Part shown: piece by piece, positions 16,361 to 24,678 of the stretch
Position numbering within the stretch: position 1 is the first letter of the stretch
Layout: every line of letters starts with the position of its first letter
Assembly (NCBI GenBank): GCA_963722295.1
Contig: CAVRLB010000004.1
Coordinates: 1-64,000, forward strand
From: Brooklawnia sp032229645
GTDB taxonomy: Bacteria; Actinomycetota; Actinomycetes; Propionibacteriales; Propionibacteriaceae
DNA length: 64,000 nucleotides
Direction: 5' to 3'
Made by a program: the position numbers and the translations under genes
Notes under the pieces: generated by a model
Database searches by the model: none
Told to the model about the DNA's origin: nothing
Seen by the model: only the letters and a program-made list of their open reading frames with translations

Positions 16361-17176
16361 TCAGACCGCTATCGGCGCCTTGATCGCCGGATGCGGGTCG
16401 TAGCCGCTCACCACGATGTCGTCGAGCGTGAACTCGAAGATACCGTGAACATCGGGATTCAGCCAGAGCCTCGGCAGTGCCCGCGGTTCACGGCTCAACT
16501 GCTCCCGCACCTGGTCGACATGGTTGTCGTAGATGTGCGCGTCCCCGAGGGTGTGGACGAAATCGCCTACCTCAAGATCGCAGACCTGCGCGACCATCTG
16601 GGTGAGGGCGGCATAGGACGCGATGTTGAATGGCACGCCGAGGAAGAGATCGGCCGAGCGCTGGTAGAGCTGGCAACTCAGCTTCCCGCGGCCGCCCGTG
16701 CTGGTCGGCGGCGCGACATAGAACTGAAAGAGGGCGTGGCATGGCGGCAACGCCATCTGCGGAATCTCTCCGACATTCCACGCCGAGACGATGTGGCGAC
16801 GCGAATCGGGGTTCTGCTTGATCGCCTCGATCACCTGGGTGATCTGATCGACGTGGCCGCCATCCGGGGTCGGCCAGCTGCGCCACTGGTAGCCGTAGAT
16901 CGGCCCGAGTTCGCCTTCGGACGATGCCCATTCGTCCCAGATGTGAATATTGTGCTCGGTCAGCCAGCCGATATTCGTCGAGCCCCGCAGGAACCAGAGC
17001 AGCTCACCGAAAACCCCGCGGGTGAAGACCTTCTTGGTGGTCAGCAGCGGGAAGCCGGCCTGCAGGTCGAAACGCATCTGATGGCCGAAGATGCTGCGGG
17101 TCCCGGTGCCGGTGCGGTCCGGCTTGTGGACGCCCTCTTCCAGGACGGTACGCAACAGGTCGAGGTACTGCTTCAC
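16361..17176 (-). CDS. thyA: Thymidylate synthase
   Basis: A 271-residue ThyA that methylates dUMP to dTMP using methylene-tetrahydrofolate. The catalytic cysteine is Cys146 in ALPPCHALFQFYV; DRTGTGT near residue 20 binds phosphate and SADLFLGVPFNIASYA is the conserved dUMP-site stretch. The GTG start overlaps the rdgB stop (GTGA). It pairs with folA downstream, the classical thymidylate cycle. Confidence 0.97.
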   Translation of the reverse strand: MKQYLDLLRTVLEEGVHKPDRTGTGTRSIFGHQMRFDLQAGFPLLTTKKVFTRGVFGELLWFLRGSTNIGWLTEHNIHIWDEWASSEGELGPIYGYQWRSWPTPDGGHVDQITQVIEAIKQNPDSRRHIVSAWNVGEIPQMALPPCHALFQFYVAPPTSTGGRGKLSCQLYQRSADLFLGVPFNIASYAALTQMVAQVCDLEVGDFVHTLGDAHIYDNHVDQVREQLSREPRALPRLWLNPDVHGIFEFTLDDIVVSGYDPHPAIKAPIAV

Positions 17177-17811
17177 GAGACCTCCAGCCCGAGAACCTTC
17201 ACCAGCTCTGGAATCATCGCACGCAACGCACGGCCACGGTGGCTGATGGCGTCCTTCTGCTCGGCGCTCATCTCGGCGGTGGTCAAAGGCTGGACGCCCG
17301 GCGCCACGGTCTGGTCGTCGGCGAGAAAGATCGGGTCATAGCCGAATCCGTTCGCACCCCGCGGCGCATTGGTCAGCCGCCCACCCATCTCGCCGCGAGT
17401 GGTGGCCTCCCGCCCGTCGGGGGCGGCCAGGGCGACCACCGCGACGAAGCGAGCACCGCGCAACGGCTCGTCCACGTCATCGATCTGGCGCAACACCAGG
17501 TCGAGGTTTGCCTGATCGTCGTGGTCTGGTCCGGCCCATCTGGACGACCGAACTCCCGGCATCTGGTTGAGCGCATCCACGCACAATCCCGAATCGTCGG
17601 CCAGTGTCACCAGGCCGGTGTGCGCAACCCCGGCACGTGCCTTGATCAGCGCATTGCCCTCGAAACTCCATTCGGTCTCCGCAGGCTCGGGGTAACTCTC
17701 GACATCGCGCAGGCTGAGGATCTCGATATCCAGGCCCTGCTCGGCGACGATGCGCCGCAGCTCGCGCAGCTTCTTGGCATTGTTGGTCGCCAGCAGCACC
17801 TTGGTGCTCAT
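17173..17811 (-). CDS. rdgB: RdgB/HAM1 non-canonical purine NTP pyrophosphatase
   Basis: A 212-residue house-cleaning enzyme that hydrolyses dITP, XTP and dHAPTP to monophosphates. The N-terminus KVLLATNNAKKLRELR is the substrate-binding signature; DDSGLCVDAL and GFGYDPIF are the catalytic and base-recognition loops, and ISHRGRAL is near the end. The ATG overlaps the rph stop as ATGA, which decides this start over a longer frame. An rph-rdgB pair is common in bacteria. Confidence 0.95.
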   Translation of the reverse strand: MSTKVLLATNNAKKLRELRRIVAEQGLDIEILSLRDVESYPEPAETEWSFEGNALIKARAGVAHTGLVTLADDSGLCVDALNQMPGVRSSRWAGPDHDDQANLDLVLRQIDDVDEPLRGARFVAVVALAAPDGREATTRGEMGGRLTNAPRGANGFGYDPIFLADDQTVAPGVQPLTTAEMSAEQKDAISHRGRALRAMIPELVKVLGLEVS

Positions 17812-18542
17812 CGACGCACCGGAGATGCCAGGGCCGCCGCCTGCAGCCGAGTCAGCTCGGCGCAACCGGCCTGGCCCAGATCGAGCAGCTGATTGAGTAG
17901 CTCTCGGTCGAACGGCGCCCCCTCGGCGGTGCCTTGCACCTCGATGAATTCGCCGGCGCCCGAGCAGACGATGTTCATGTCGACATCTGCGCTCGAGTCT
18001 TCCTCGTAGCACAGGTCGAGCATCGGCTTGCCCGCGACAACGCCGACGCTGATAGCCGAAACGGAACCGGTCAGCGGCTCCCCCGCCAGCGCGTCACGCT
18101 CGCGCAGCCATGAAACAGCGTCGCTGAGCGCCACGTAGGCTCCTGTGATGGAAGCGGTGCGAGTGCCGCCGTCGGCCTGCAGCACATCGCAGTCGATGAC
18201 GATGGTGTTCTCGCCCAACGCCTTGTAGTCGATGATGCCGCGTAACGAGCGCCCGATCAGCCGGCTGATCTCGTGGGTGCGGCCGCCGATGCGTCCCTTG
18301 CGGGATTCCCGGTCGTTGCGGGTATTGGTGGCCCTCGGCAGCATCTCGTATTCGCTCGTCACCCAGCCCAGACCGGATCCCTTGCGCCAGCGCGGCACTC
18401 CCTGGGTCACCGAGGCCGCCACCAACACTCTGGTACGGCCGAACTCCACCAGCACCGATCCTTCGGCGTGGTCCAGCCAGCCCCTACTGAATGACACCGG
18501 CCGCAAGTCGGCCGGTCCGCGTCCATCGATTCGATCGCTCAC
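17808..18542 (-). CDS. rph: Ribonuclease PH
   Basis: About 244 residues. RNase PH trims tRNA 3' ends by phosphorolysis as a hexamer. Visible signatures are IDGRGPADLRPVSF, TRVLVAASV, SRKGRIGGRTHEISRLIGRSLR (phosphate and RNA site) and IDCDVLQADGGTRTASITGAYVAL. Two GTG starts are possible, 18548 and 18542. The second gives MSDRIDGR, closer to known RNase PH N-termini, and sits 8 nt after TAGCTT (18551-18556), so I prefer it. First gene of the minus-strand operon; its promoter borders an 81-bp tandem repeat. Confidence 0.95.
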   Translation of the reverse strand: MSDRIDGRGPADLRPVSFSRGWLDHAEGSVLVEFGRTRVLVAASVTQGVPRWRKGSGLGWVTSEYEMLPRATNTRNDRESRKGRIGGRTHEISRLIGRSLRGIIDYKALGENTIVIDCDVLQADGGTRTASITGAYVALSDAVSWLRERDALAGEPLTGSVSAISVGVVAGKPMLDLCYEEDSSADVDMNIVCSGAGEFIEVQGTAEGAPFDRELLNQLLDLGQAGCAELTRLQAAALASPVRR

Positions 18543-18555
18543 GTTCACCTAAGCT

Positions 18556-18911
18556 ACCCCGACGAAGACCGAGAGACGTAAAGCTCGCTTTAATGTCCGA
18601 GGTCAAGGAAGGGGTCGCAGGTGCGAAGCACCGAGTACCCCGACGAAGACCGAGAGACGTAAAGCTCGCTTTAATGTCCGAGGTCAAGGAAGGGGTCGCA
18701 GGTGCGAAGCACCGAGTACCCCGACGAAGACCGAGAGACGTAAAGCTCGCTTTAATGTCCGAGGTCAAGGAAGGGGTCGCAGGTGCGAAGCACCGAGTAC
18801 CCCGACGAAGACCGAGAGACGTAAAGCTCGCTTTAATGTCCGAGGTCAAGGAAGGGGTCGCAGGTGCGAAGCACCGAGTACCCCGACGAAGACCGAGAGA
18901 CGTAAAGCTCG
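18556..18911. repeat. 81-bp tandem repeat, 4.4 perfect copies
   Basis: Copies start at 18556, 18637, 18718, 18799 and 18880 (the last truncated at 32 nt). All are identical over the compared length. Each unit holds the snap-back taaagctcgcttta and the hairpin gtgcgaagcac. Because 81 is divisible by 3, both strands stay open, but the resulting 27-residue repeat peptide has no ribosome site or known fold and I do not call it a gene. It lies between the lutC terminator and the rph start. Confidence 0.97.
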
Positions 18912-18947
18912 GGCGCCGCCCAGGCGATGAAACCCGGACGGCGCCCG
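18910..18947 (-). terminator. Hairpin downstream of lutC
   Basis: Perfect 9-bp GC arms cgggcgccg (18910-18918) and cggcgcccg (18939-18947), 22 nt after the lutC stop. There is no U-tract on the minus strand. It marks the end of the lactate operon. Confidence 0.65.
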
Positions 18948-18969
18948 AAAAATGATTCAGTTCACCCGA

Positions 18970-19647
18970 TCAGGCGTCGTCCACCACGATCACGTAGAGC
19001 GCACGCGGGCCGTGCACACCATCGACGCGGGACAACTCGATGTCACTGGTCGCCGAGCCACCCGAGATCCAGGTGAGCGGGTGACCGGCGTGCACCGCCG
19101 CCTTCACTACCTGGTTGGCCTCGCCGACATCGGAGACCACCTGGCTCGCCCGCACCACGCAGACGTGGCGATCGGGTACCAGGCTGATCGCGCGGCGCCC
19201 CTGATCTTCGACGTGCGTCAGCACGATCGTGCCGGTGTCGGCGACCCCGCTTGCCGCCGCGGTGACCACCGCATCGGTGCTGTTCAGTTCGGCGTGGCTG
19301 AGCTGCGGGTCGTCGACCCTGGCTTCCAGCCCGGCGTCCTTGATCGCCTTGATCCACGACGGGTCCAGGCCCGGCGGCACCACCACGCTCCTCTGAGCCC
19401 CGGTGGCCTTGAGGCCATCGACGACGGCCTTGGGAACCTCGGTCTCCGTCACCCGGACGACGGTTGCCGAGTAGTCGATGACCTTCTCCACGAACGTACC
19501 CACGACATCGTCCATCTCAATGCCGGTGCCATAGACCCAGTTGATCGGTACATCGGTCTCGGGGTTCTTGTCGGTGATGTCCGCGGTTGCCCTCCGGATC
19601 CTGGCGAGGATCTCGGTTCTGGCGACATCATTGCGCGTCGTGGTCAT
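18970..19647 (-). CDS. lutC: LutC/YkgG-type lactate utilisation protein C
   Basis: A 225-residue LUD-domain protein, the small subunit of the LutABC (LldEFG) L-lactate oxidase complex that makes pyruvate. Glycine-rich segment TDAVVTAAASGVADTGTIVL and RAISLVPDRHVCVV match the family core. The ATG at 19647 overlaps the lutB stop by one base and follows AGAGGGCAAG, which fixes the start. Last gene of lctP-lutA-lutB-lutC. Confidence 0.92.
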   Translation of the reverse strand: MTTTRNDVARTEILARIRRATADITDKNPETDVPINWVYGTGIEMDDVVGTFVEKVIDYSATVVRVTETEVPKAVVDGLKATGAQRSVVVPPGLDPSWIKAIKDAGLEARVDDPQLSHAELNSTDAVVTAAASGVADTGTIVLTHVEDQGRRAISLVPDRHVCVVRASQVVSDVGEANQVVKAAVHAGHPLTWISGGSATSDIELSRVDGVHGPRALYVIVVDDA

Positions 19648-21194
19648 CACTTGCCCTCTTTCCGATTCTTCTTCCACCAGCTACGGAAGGTGTCGGTGGG
19701 CGGTGCCTGAACGTCGCGATACCTGAGCCATCTTTCGGCCACCGGTACCGGGATCGGTCCGAGCGGTTTGCCCTTCAAAACCTTGCCCGCCCCACGGGTC
19801 GCAACCTGCACGGCCTCGAACCGGCGGGCGTCGCCGAACAACCAGCCAGCCGTCTTCATCAAATTCCGTTCGACGGTTCCCTCGGCGTCGGCCCCAAAAC
19901 GGTCGGCCTTCTCGGCATCGGCCACCCGGTTGCGCAGGTGCAAGATGATGTCGGTGAACGGGATCTTCACCGGGCACACCTCATTGCAGGCACCGCACAG
20001 CGAGCAGGCATATGGCATGCCGCGGTCGACCGGATCCTCCACGCCACGCAACTGCGGGGTCAGCGTGATACCGATCGGGCCCGGATAGACCGAACCGTAG
20101 GCGTGTCCACCGGCCCGCTCGTACACCGGGCAGGTATTGATGCACGAGGCACACCTGATGCACCGCAGCACCTCGCGTCCGACCTTGTCGGCCAGCACAT
20201 TGGTGCGTCCGTTGTCCATGAAGATGACATGCTGCTCTTGCGGCCCGTCACCATCGGTGACCCCGCTCCACACCGAGTTGTACGGATTCATCCGCTCGCC
20301 GGTAGCCGACCTGGGCAGCAGCTTGAGGAAAACCTCGAGGTCGTCGAAACTCGGCAGGATCTTCTCGATACCCACCATCGAGATCAACGTGTCGGGCAGG
20401 GTCAGGCACATCCGGCCGTTGCCCTCGGACTCGACGATCACCAACGAACCGGTATCTGCGCAAATGAAGTTGCCGCCCGAAACGGCCACCTTCGCCCGCA
20501 GGAACTTCTCGCGCAGATGCAGCCTGGCCGCGTCGGCCAACTCAGGAGGGTTGGACGATACGTCGGTGGGCGCAGGCCGTCCATAGTTCTTCATCTCGCG
20601 CAGGAAGATCTCGCGAATTTCTGCCCGGTTGCGGTGGATCGCCGGAACCACAATGTGCGAAGGCCGATCATGGCCCAACTGGACGATCAGTTCGGCCAGG
20701 TCAGTCTCCCAGGCCGCGATGCCCTGCTCTTCGAGATGTTCGTTGAGATCGGTCTCCTGAGTGGTGATCGACTTGATCTTCACGACTTCATCGACGCCCT
20801 TGGACTTGGCGATCTCGGCGACGATTTCGTTGGCCTCTTGGCCATCCCGGGCCCAGTGCACCTGCACGCCGTTAGCGGTCAGATTCTTCTCTGCCTCGAC
20901 CAGGTAGTAGTCGAGGTGCCGCGATACCCGGTTCTTGATGGCAGTGGCCGCATCACGCAGATCCTCCCAGTCGGGTGATTCGGATACCCGAAGCGCCCTC
21001 TTGTTACGGATGGTGGTGGTGGCATTGCGCATGTTCTTGCGCTGGACGCTCAACTCGAGTTCTTGTTTGACGGCCTTCTGGAACTTCGGCATACCAAGGA
21101 AGGTTCCGGGCTTGTCCGGCGCCGGAGTGAGCCGGGCGACCCCGTGGTTACCCTCGGTGATACGTCGAAGCTCGGTGCTTGTGGTGGTGCTCAT
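19647..21194 (-). CDS. lutB: LutB/YkgF-type lactate utilisation iron-sulfur protein
   Basis: A 515-residue subunit of the LutABC L-lactate dehydrogenase. The N-terminal LUD domain (about 60-290) includes FICADTGSLVIVESEGNGR. Two [4Fe-4S] ferredoxin motifs follow: CIRCASCINTCPVY near residue 346 and CSLCGACNEVCPVKIP near 397. It should pass electrons from lactate to the respiratory chain. Three nt separate it from lutA and one base overlaps lutC, so the three are one transcript. Confidence 0.95.
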   Translation of the reverse strand: MSTTTSTELRRITEGNHGVARLTPAPDKPGTFLGMPKFQKAVKQELELSVQRKNMRNATTTIRNKRALRVSESPDWEDLRDAATAIKNRVSRHLDYYLVEAEKNLTANGVQVHWARDGQEANEIVAEIAKSKGVDEVVKIKSITTQETDLNEHLEEQGIAAWETDLAELIVQLGHDRPSHIVVPAIHRNRAEIREIFLREMKNYGRPAPTDVSSNPPELADAARLHLREKFLRAKVAVSGGNFICADTGSLVIVESEGNGRMCLTLPDTLISMVGIEKILPSFDDLEVFLKLLPRSATGERMNPYNSVWSGVTDGDGPQEQHVIFMDNGRTNVLADKVGREVLRCIRCASCINTCPVYERAGGHAYGSVYPGPIGITLTPQLRGVEDPVDRGMPYACSLCGACNEVCPVKIPFTDIILHLRNRVADAEKADRFGADAEGTVERNLMKTAGWLFGDARRFEAVQVATRGAGKVLKGKPLGPIPVPVAERWLRYRDVQAPPTDTFRSWWKKNRKEGK

Positions 21195-21197
21195 GGC

Positions 21198-21986
21198 TCA
21201 GTCCTCCTCCGTGCTTGCCAGGATCTCGGCCAGATGGATGGCCTTGACTCCCGAGTTTTGACGCGCCAGCACTCCGCCGATATTCAGCAGACAGGAGTTG
21301 TCACCTGCCACCACGTACTCGGCTTCGGTCTCGCGGACGTGACGTGCCTTGTCGTTGGCCATCGCCGCGCTCATATCCGAGTTCTTGATGCAGAAGGTGC
21401 CGCCGAATCCGCAGCACTGCTCCTCGGCCGGCAGCGGCACCATGGTCATGCCGCGCACATGCGATAGCAGCCGAGCGGGCTTGTCGCCGAGCTTCAGCAT
21501 CCGTTTGCCATGGCAGGACGGATGGTAGGTGACCCGATGCGGGAAGTAGGCGCCGAGGTCTTCGACCCCGAGCACGTCGATCAGGAACTCGGTCAGGTCA
21601 AAGATTTTCGAGCTGACCTGGTCGACGTCGCGGATCAATCCGGCGTCACCGGCGTGGCGGGCAAGCATCGGGTGCTGCTCGCGGACCGCTCCTGTGCAGG
21701 ACCCGGACGGTGCCACAACATAGTCGTAGCCGGAAAAGGCCTTGACATATTGTTTGACGGACGGGATCGACTCGTCGAAGTAGCCGCTGTTGGTGGTCAT
21801 CTGGCCGCAGCAGGTCTGCTCCCTGGGGAACTCGATCTTGCAGCCGAGCCGCTCCAGGATCTTGACGACGGCCTGCCCCGTCTGCGGGAACATGACGTCG
21901 TTGATGCACGTGATGAACAGTCCGACGGTCATTCCCGCCCCAGGCTTGCTGATGACCGTACTGGCGTTGACCGTGGTCCCCGTCAT
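21198..21986 (-). CDS. lutA: LutA/YkgE-type (Fe-S)-binding lactate utilisation protein A
   Basis: A 262-residue protein with two cysteine-rich CCG domains, as in LutA and in the heterodisulfide reductase/GlpC group. Motifs are CINDVMFPQTG, QTCCGQM, PSGSCTG, YHPSCHGKRML and EEQCCGFGGTFC. It is part of the L-lactate oxidising complex. AGGAGG lies upstream of the ATG at 21986; a longer frame would run into the lctP end. It follows lctP by 29 nt. Confidence 0.93.
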   Translation of the reverse strand: MTGTTVNASTVISKPGAGMTVGLFITCINDVMFPQTGQAVVKILERLGCKIEFPREQTCCGQMTTNSGYFDESIPSVKQYVKAFSGYDYVVAPSGSCTGAVREQHPMLARHAGDAGLIRDVDQVSSKIFDLTEFLIDVLGVEDLGAYFPHRVTYHPSCHGKRMLKLGDKPARLLSHVRGMTMVPLPAEEQCCGFGGTFCIKNSDMSAAMANDKARHVRETEAEYVVAGDNSCLLNIGGVLARQNSGVKAIHLAEILASTEED

Positions 21987-22015
21987 TTCTCCTCCTAGAT
22001 TAGGTAGCCGAGCGC

Positions 22016-23710
22016 TTAACCGAAGTTCGGGAGCATCCAGCCGAGTACTGGTGTGGACTGCAAGCCGACAATCAGGCAGAGCACGAGCAGCAGGCCGAGA
22101 CTCCACGGCATGGCACGGCGCAGGATGTCGGATTCCTTACCCACCAGACCGACGGCGGTCGCAGCGATCGCCAGGTTCTGCGGGCTGATCATCTTGCCGA
22201 CCACACCACCGGAGGTGTTGGCGGCGACGAGCAGATGCTCATCAATGCCGATATTGGCCGCAGCGGTCTGCTGCAGGGTGGCGAACAGCGCATTTGCAGA
22301 CGTATCGGAGCCGGTGACCGCGGTGCCGATCCAACCCAGGATCGGTGACAAGAACGCGAAGGCGGCGCCCGCACCGGCGATCCAGGTGCCGATGGTGATG
22401 GTCTGACCCGACAGGTTCATCACGTAGGCGAGCGCCAGCACCGAAGCGATCGTAAGGAAGGTCCAGCGCAGCTTGTAAATCTGCCGCCCGAAGACCTTCG
22501 CCATCACGGCCGGGCTCATCCGGTAGATCAGGCCGACCAGGATGCCGGTGATCAGCAGCAGGGTGCCTGGGCTTGACAGCCATTGGAAGTTGTAGATGGT
22601 TGACGTGTTGGGTGCGCCCGCACCGGTGAGGATCAGGGCGGTTTCGCCGTCCCACAGACCTGGCCAGTGGATCTTGATATCGGTGGATGCCAACCAGGCA
22701 GTGACCGGCTTGACCAGCTTGGCGACGCAGAAGATTCCGATGACCAGCAGATAGGGCATCAGAGCCATGAAGATCTGGGAACCGCTGACCTTGTGGACCT
22801 CCTTGACGTCGGCGTCGTCGTTGGTGGTGTGGAAGCCTTCCTCGGCTTCGGTCTGCTTCATGTTGGTCAGGCGCTGTGCAGCCTCTGCGGTGCCCTTTGG
22901 CTTCCAGAAGCGCAGCAGCACGACACCAGCGGCCAGACCGACCAGCGACGCGACAACGTCGGTGAGTTCGACCGACAGCCAAGTGGCGCTGACCCATTGT
23001 GCGACGGCAAAGGACAGGCCGATCGTCAGCGCTGCAGGCCAGACTTCTTTGACGCCACGCTTGCCATCGACGATGAACACCAGAAGCAGCGGGACGAACC
23101 ATGCGAGCAGCGGGGTCTGATGACCAATGGTGGCGCCGATCTCCTGGTACGGAATGCCAGTCAGGGTGCCTGCCGTGATGATCGGGGTCGCGATGGCGCC
23201 GAAGGCGACAGGCGCGGTGTTGGCCAGCAGCACGGTAAGGGCTGCACGCAGCGGCGGATAGCCGATCGACATCAGCATCACACCGGTGATGGCCACCGGC
23301 GCGCCGAAGCCTGCGAGGGCCTCCATCAAGCCACCGAAGCAGAAGGCGATCAGGATGGCGAGGATGCGCGGGTCGTCCGAAACCATGTGGAACGTGGCCC
23401 GCAGGTCCTCGAAGTGACCGGACTCAACGGTCAACTCGTACATCCAAATTGCACAGAGCACGATCCACGTGATCGGGAAGATACCGAAAGAAGCGCCTTG
23501 CAGCGCCGTCATTGCGGTCAATCCGACGGGCATATGGAACGCGAAGACAGCCACCAGAGCGGCGACTGCGACTGCGGAAAGACCCGCCCAATGGGCCCTC
23601 CAGCGCAGCACGCCAAGTGTCAAGAAGATAGTGAGCAGAGGTAACAGAGCCACCAATGCGGATAGAAACAAGCTGCCGTTTACCGGCGCGATATCAGGCT
23701 GGAACTGCAT
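22016..23710 (-). CDS. lctP: L-lactate permease (LctP family)
   Basis: A 564-residue integral membrane protein with 12 or more hydrophobic helices, importing lactate (and usually glycolate) with protons. Family runs include FGGLMEALAGFGAPVAITGVML, APVAFGAI and ANTSGGVVGKMISPQNLAIA near the C-terminus. The ATG at 23708-23710 has GGAG upstream and begins the family N-terminus; 15 further upstream codons lack it. First gene of the lactate operon, with a palindromic operator candidate 57 nt upstream. Confidence 0.95.
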   Translation of the reverse strand: MQFQPDIAPVNGSLFLSALVALLPLLTIFLTLGVLRWRAHWAGLSAVAVAALVAVFAFHMPVGLTAMTALQGASFGIFPITWIVLCAIWMYELTVESGHFEDLRATFHMVSDDPRILAILIAFCFGGLMEALAGFGAPVAITGVMLMSIGYPPLRAALTVLLANTAPVAFGAIATPIITAGTLTGIPYQEIGATIGHQTPLLAWFVPLLLVFIVDGKRGVKEVWPAALTIGLSFAVAQWVSATWLSVELTDVVASLVGLAAGVVLLRFWKPKGTAEAAQRLTNMKQTEAEEGFHTTNDDADVKEVHKVSGSQIFMALMPYLLVIGIFCVAKLVKPVTAWLASTDIKIHWPGLWDGETALILTGAGAPNTSTIYNFQWLSSPGTLLLITGILVGLIYRMSPAVMAKVFGRQIYKLRWTFLTIASVLALAYVMNLSGQTITIGTWIAGAGAAFAFLSPILGWIGTAVTGSDTSANALFATLQQTAAANIGIDEHLLVAANTSGGVVGKMISPQNLAIAATAVGLVGKESDILRRAMPWSLGLLLVLCLIVGLQSTPVLGWMLPNFG

Positions 23711-23766
23711 CGCGAAACTCCATCGTTCGTCGCTAACGTTTGCACAACACACCAATCTTTGACGAA

Positions 23767-23777
23767 TGGTCTAACCA
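23767..23777. promoter_or_regulatory. FadR-type operator TGGTCTAACCA in the lctP/regulator intergenic
   Basis: An 11-bp palindrome TGGT-CTA-ACCA lies between the divergent lctP and regulator genes. FadR/LldR-type GntR proteins typically bind TGGTnnnACCA. A near-identical site lies before the D-lactate dehydrogenase at 24640. Confidence 0.7.
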
Positions 23778-23902
23778 CTGTCAAGGAACATGTTCTTAGG
23801 AAAGACTAACTAACGTCCGCCTGCCCAACCGAGCGGGGTGGATTAGCTGAGGCTAAGCCACCTTGACTCTCGTGGGACCCGCCAGCACCGAGCTTGCCAG
23901 CG

Positions 23903-24631
23903 ATGTCCGGGTGGTTCGATGATGGCGCTGTGAAAGCGTACGAGGTGGTGCGGCAGCACATCGAAGAACGGATCCTCGCCGGCGAGCTGTCGGTGGGTTC
24001 ACTCCTGCCGTCCGAACGCGACATGGCCGCGGATTTCAAAGTCAGCCGCGCCGCCGTGCGGGAGGCCTTGCGCATGATGGGCGCCCAAGGCTTGATCACT
24101 TCGCGCGTCGGGGCCGGACCCAATTCCGGAACGCGCATCGCGGGCCAGAACGGTCCCGCTCTGGGCAGGCTACTTCAACTCCATGTCGCCTTGTCAGAGT
24201 TCCCTATCGACGATGTCGTCGAGGTCCGGGTGATGCTCGAGCGCCTCAGTGCCACCGCGGCGTCAGCAAACGCCACTTCGAACAATCTGGCCAAGCTCGG
24301 AGATATCTTGGCCGAGATGGAATCCGATCACATGGAGCTGGAGCAGTTCAACGACCTGGACACCCGCTTCCATGTCGCCATCGCCGAGCTCGGCGAGAAC
24401 CAGTTCGTGACCGTCTTGACGACGGCCGTGCGTCAGGCGCTGGCCAGTCCCATCCGCGAGGCCAGCGACGAACTGCCGGATTATCAGCGTTTCCGTCGCG
24501 ACCTGAACCGGCAGCATCGCAGGGTCTTCGAAGCGATCGCCAACGGGGATGCAGCACGCGCCGCAGACCTGATCGAAGAACATATCCGCACGGCCTACGC
24601 GATCCTGCCGATGGGTGGTAAAAAGGATTGA
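23903..24631 (+). CDS. FadR-subfamily GntR transcriptional regulator of lactate genes
   Basis: About 242 residues. The N-terminal winged helix (about 10-80) has LPSERDMAADFKVSRAAVREALRMM, the GntR recognition helix. The C-terminal FCD effector domain shows metal-site residues Asp and His in DLDTRFHVAIAE and RQHRRVFEAI. It lies between lctP (divergent) and dld (same strand, 47 nt), and matching palindromes precede both targets, so it is very probably the lactate-responsive regulator, a repressor like LldR. The start is uncertain: ATG 23903 is chosen, TTG 23894 is possible, and no clear ribosome site is seen. Confidence 0.88.
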   Translation: MSGWFDDGAVKAYEVVRQHIEERILAGELSVGSLLPSERDMAADFKVSRAAVREALRMMGAQGLITSRVGAGPNSGTRIAGQNGPALGRLLQLHVALSEFPIDDVVEVRVMLERLSATAASANATSNNLAKLGDILAEMESDHMELEQFNDLDTRFHVAIAELGENQFVTVLTTAVRQALASPIREASDELPDYQRFRRDLNRQHRRVFEAIANGDAARAADLIEEHIRTAYAILPMGGKKD

Positions 24632-24639
24632 GTAGGCTA

Positions 24640-24650
24640 TGGTCTAGCCA
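24640..24650. promoter_or_regulatory. FadR-type operator TGGTCTAGCCA upstream of dld
   Basis: This site matches the lctP-side palindrome at 10 of 11 positions (TGGTCTA shared). It lies 29 nt before the dld ATG, where a repressor would block transcription or initiation. AAAGGAG follows as the ribosome site. Confidence 0.65.
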
Positions 24651-24678
24651 TTATTGCGACAAAGGAGTCCGGTAATTC

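Noticed and set aside
18556..18911. CRISPR array
   Set aside because: Units are head-to-tail and identical over their full length, with no variable spacers and no cas genes nearby.
18491..18955. Protein with perfect 27-residue repeats in the 81-bp array
   Set aside because: The periodic frame is a by-product of a repeat length divisible by three; both strands are open, there is no start signal, and the sequence is low-complexity.
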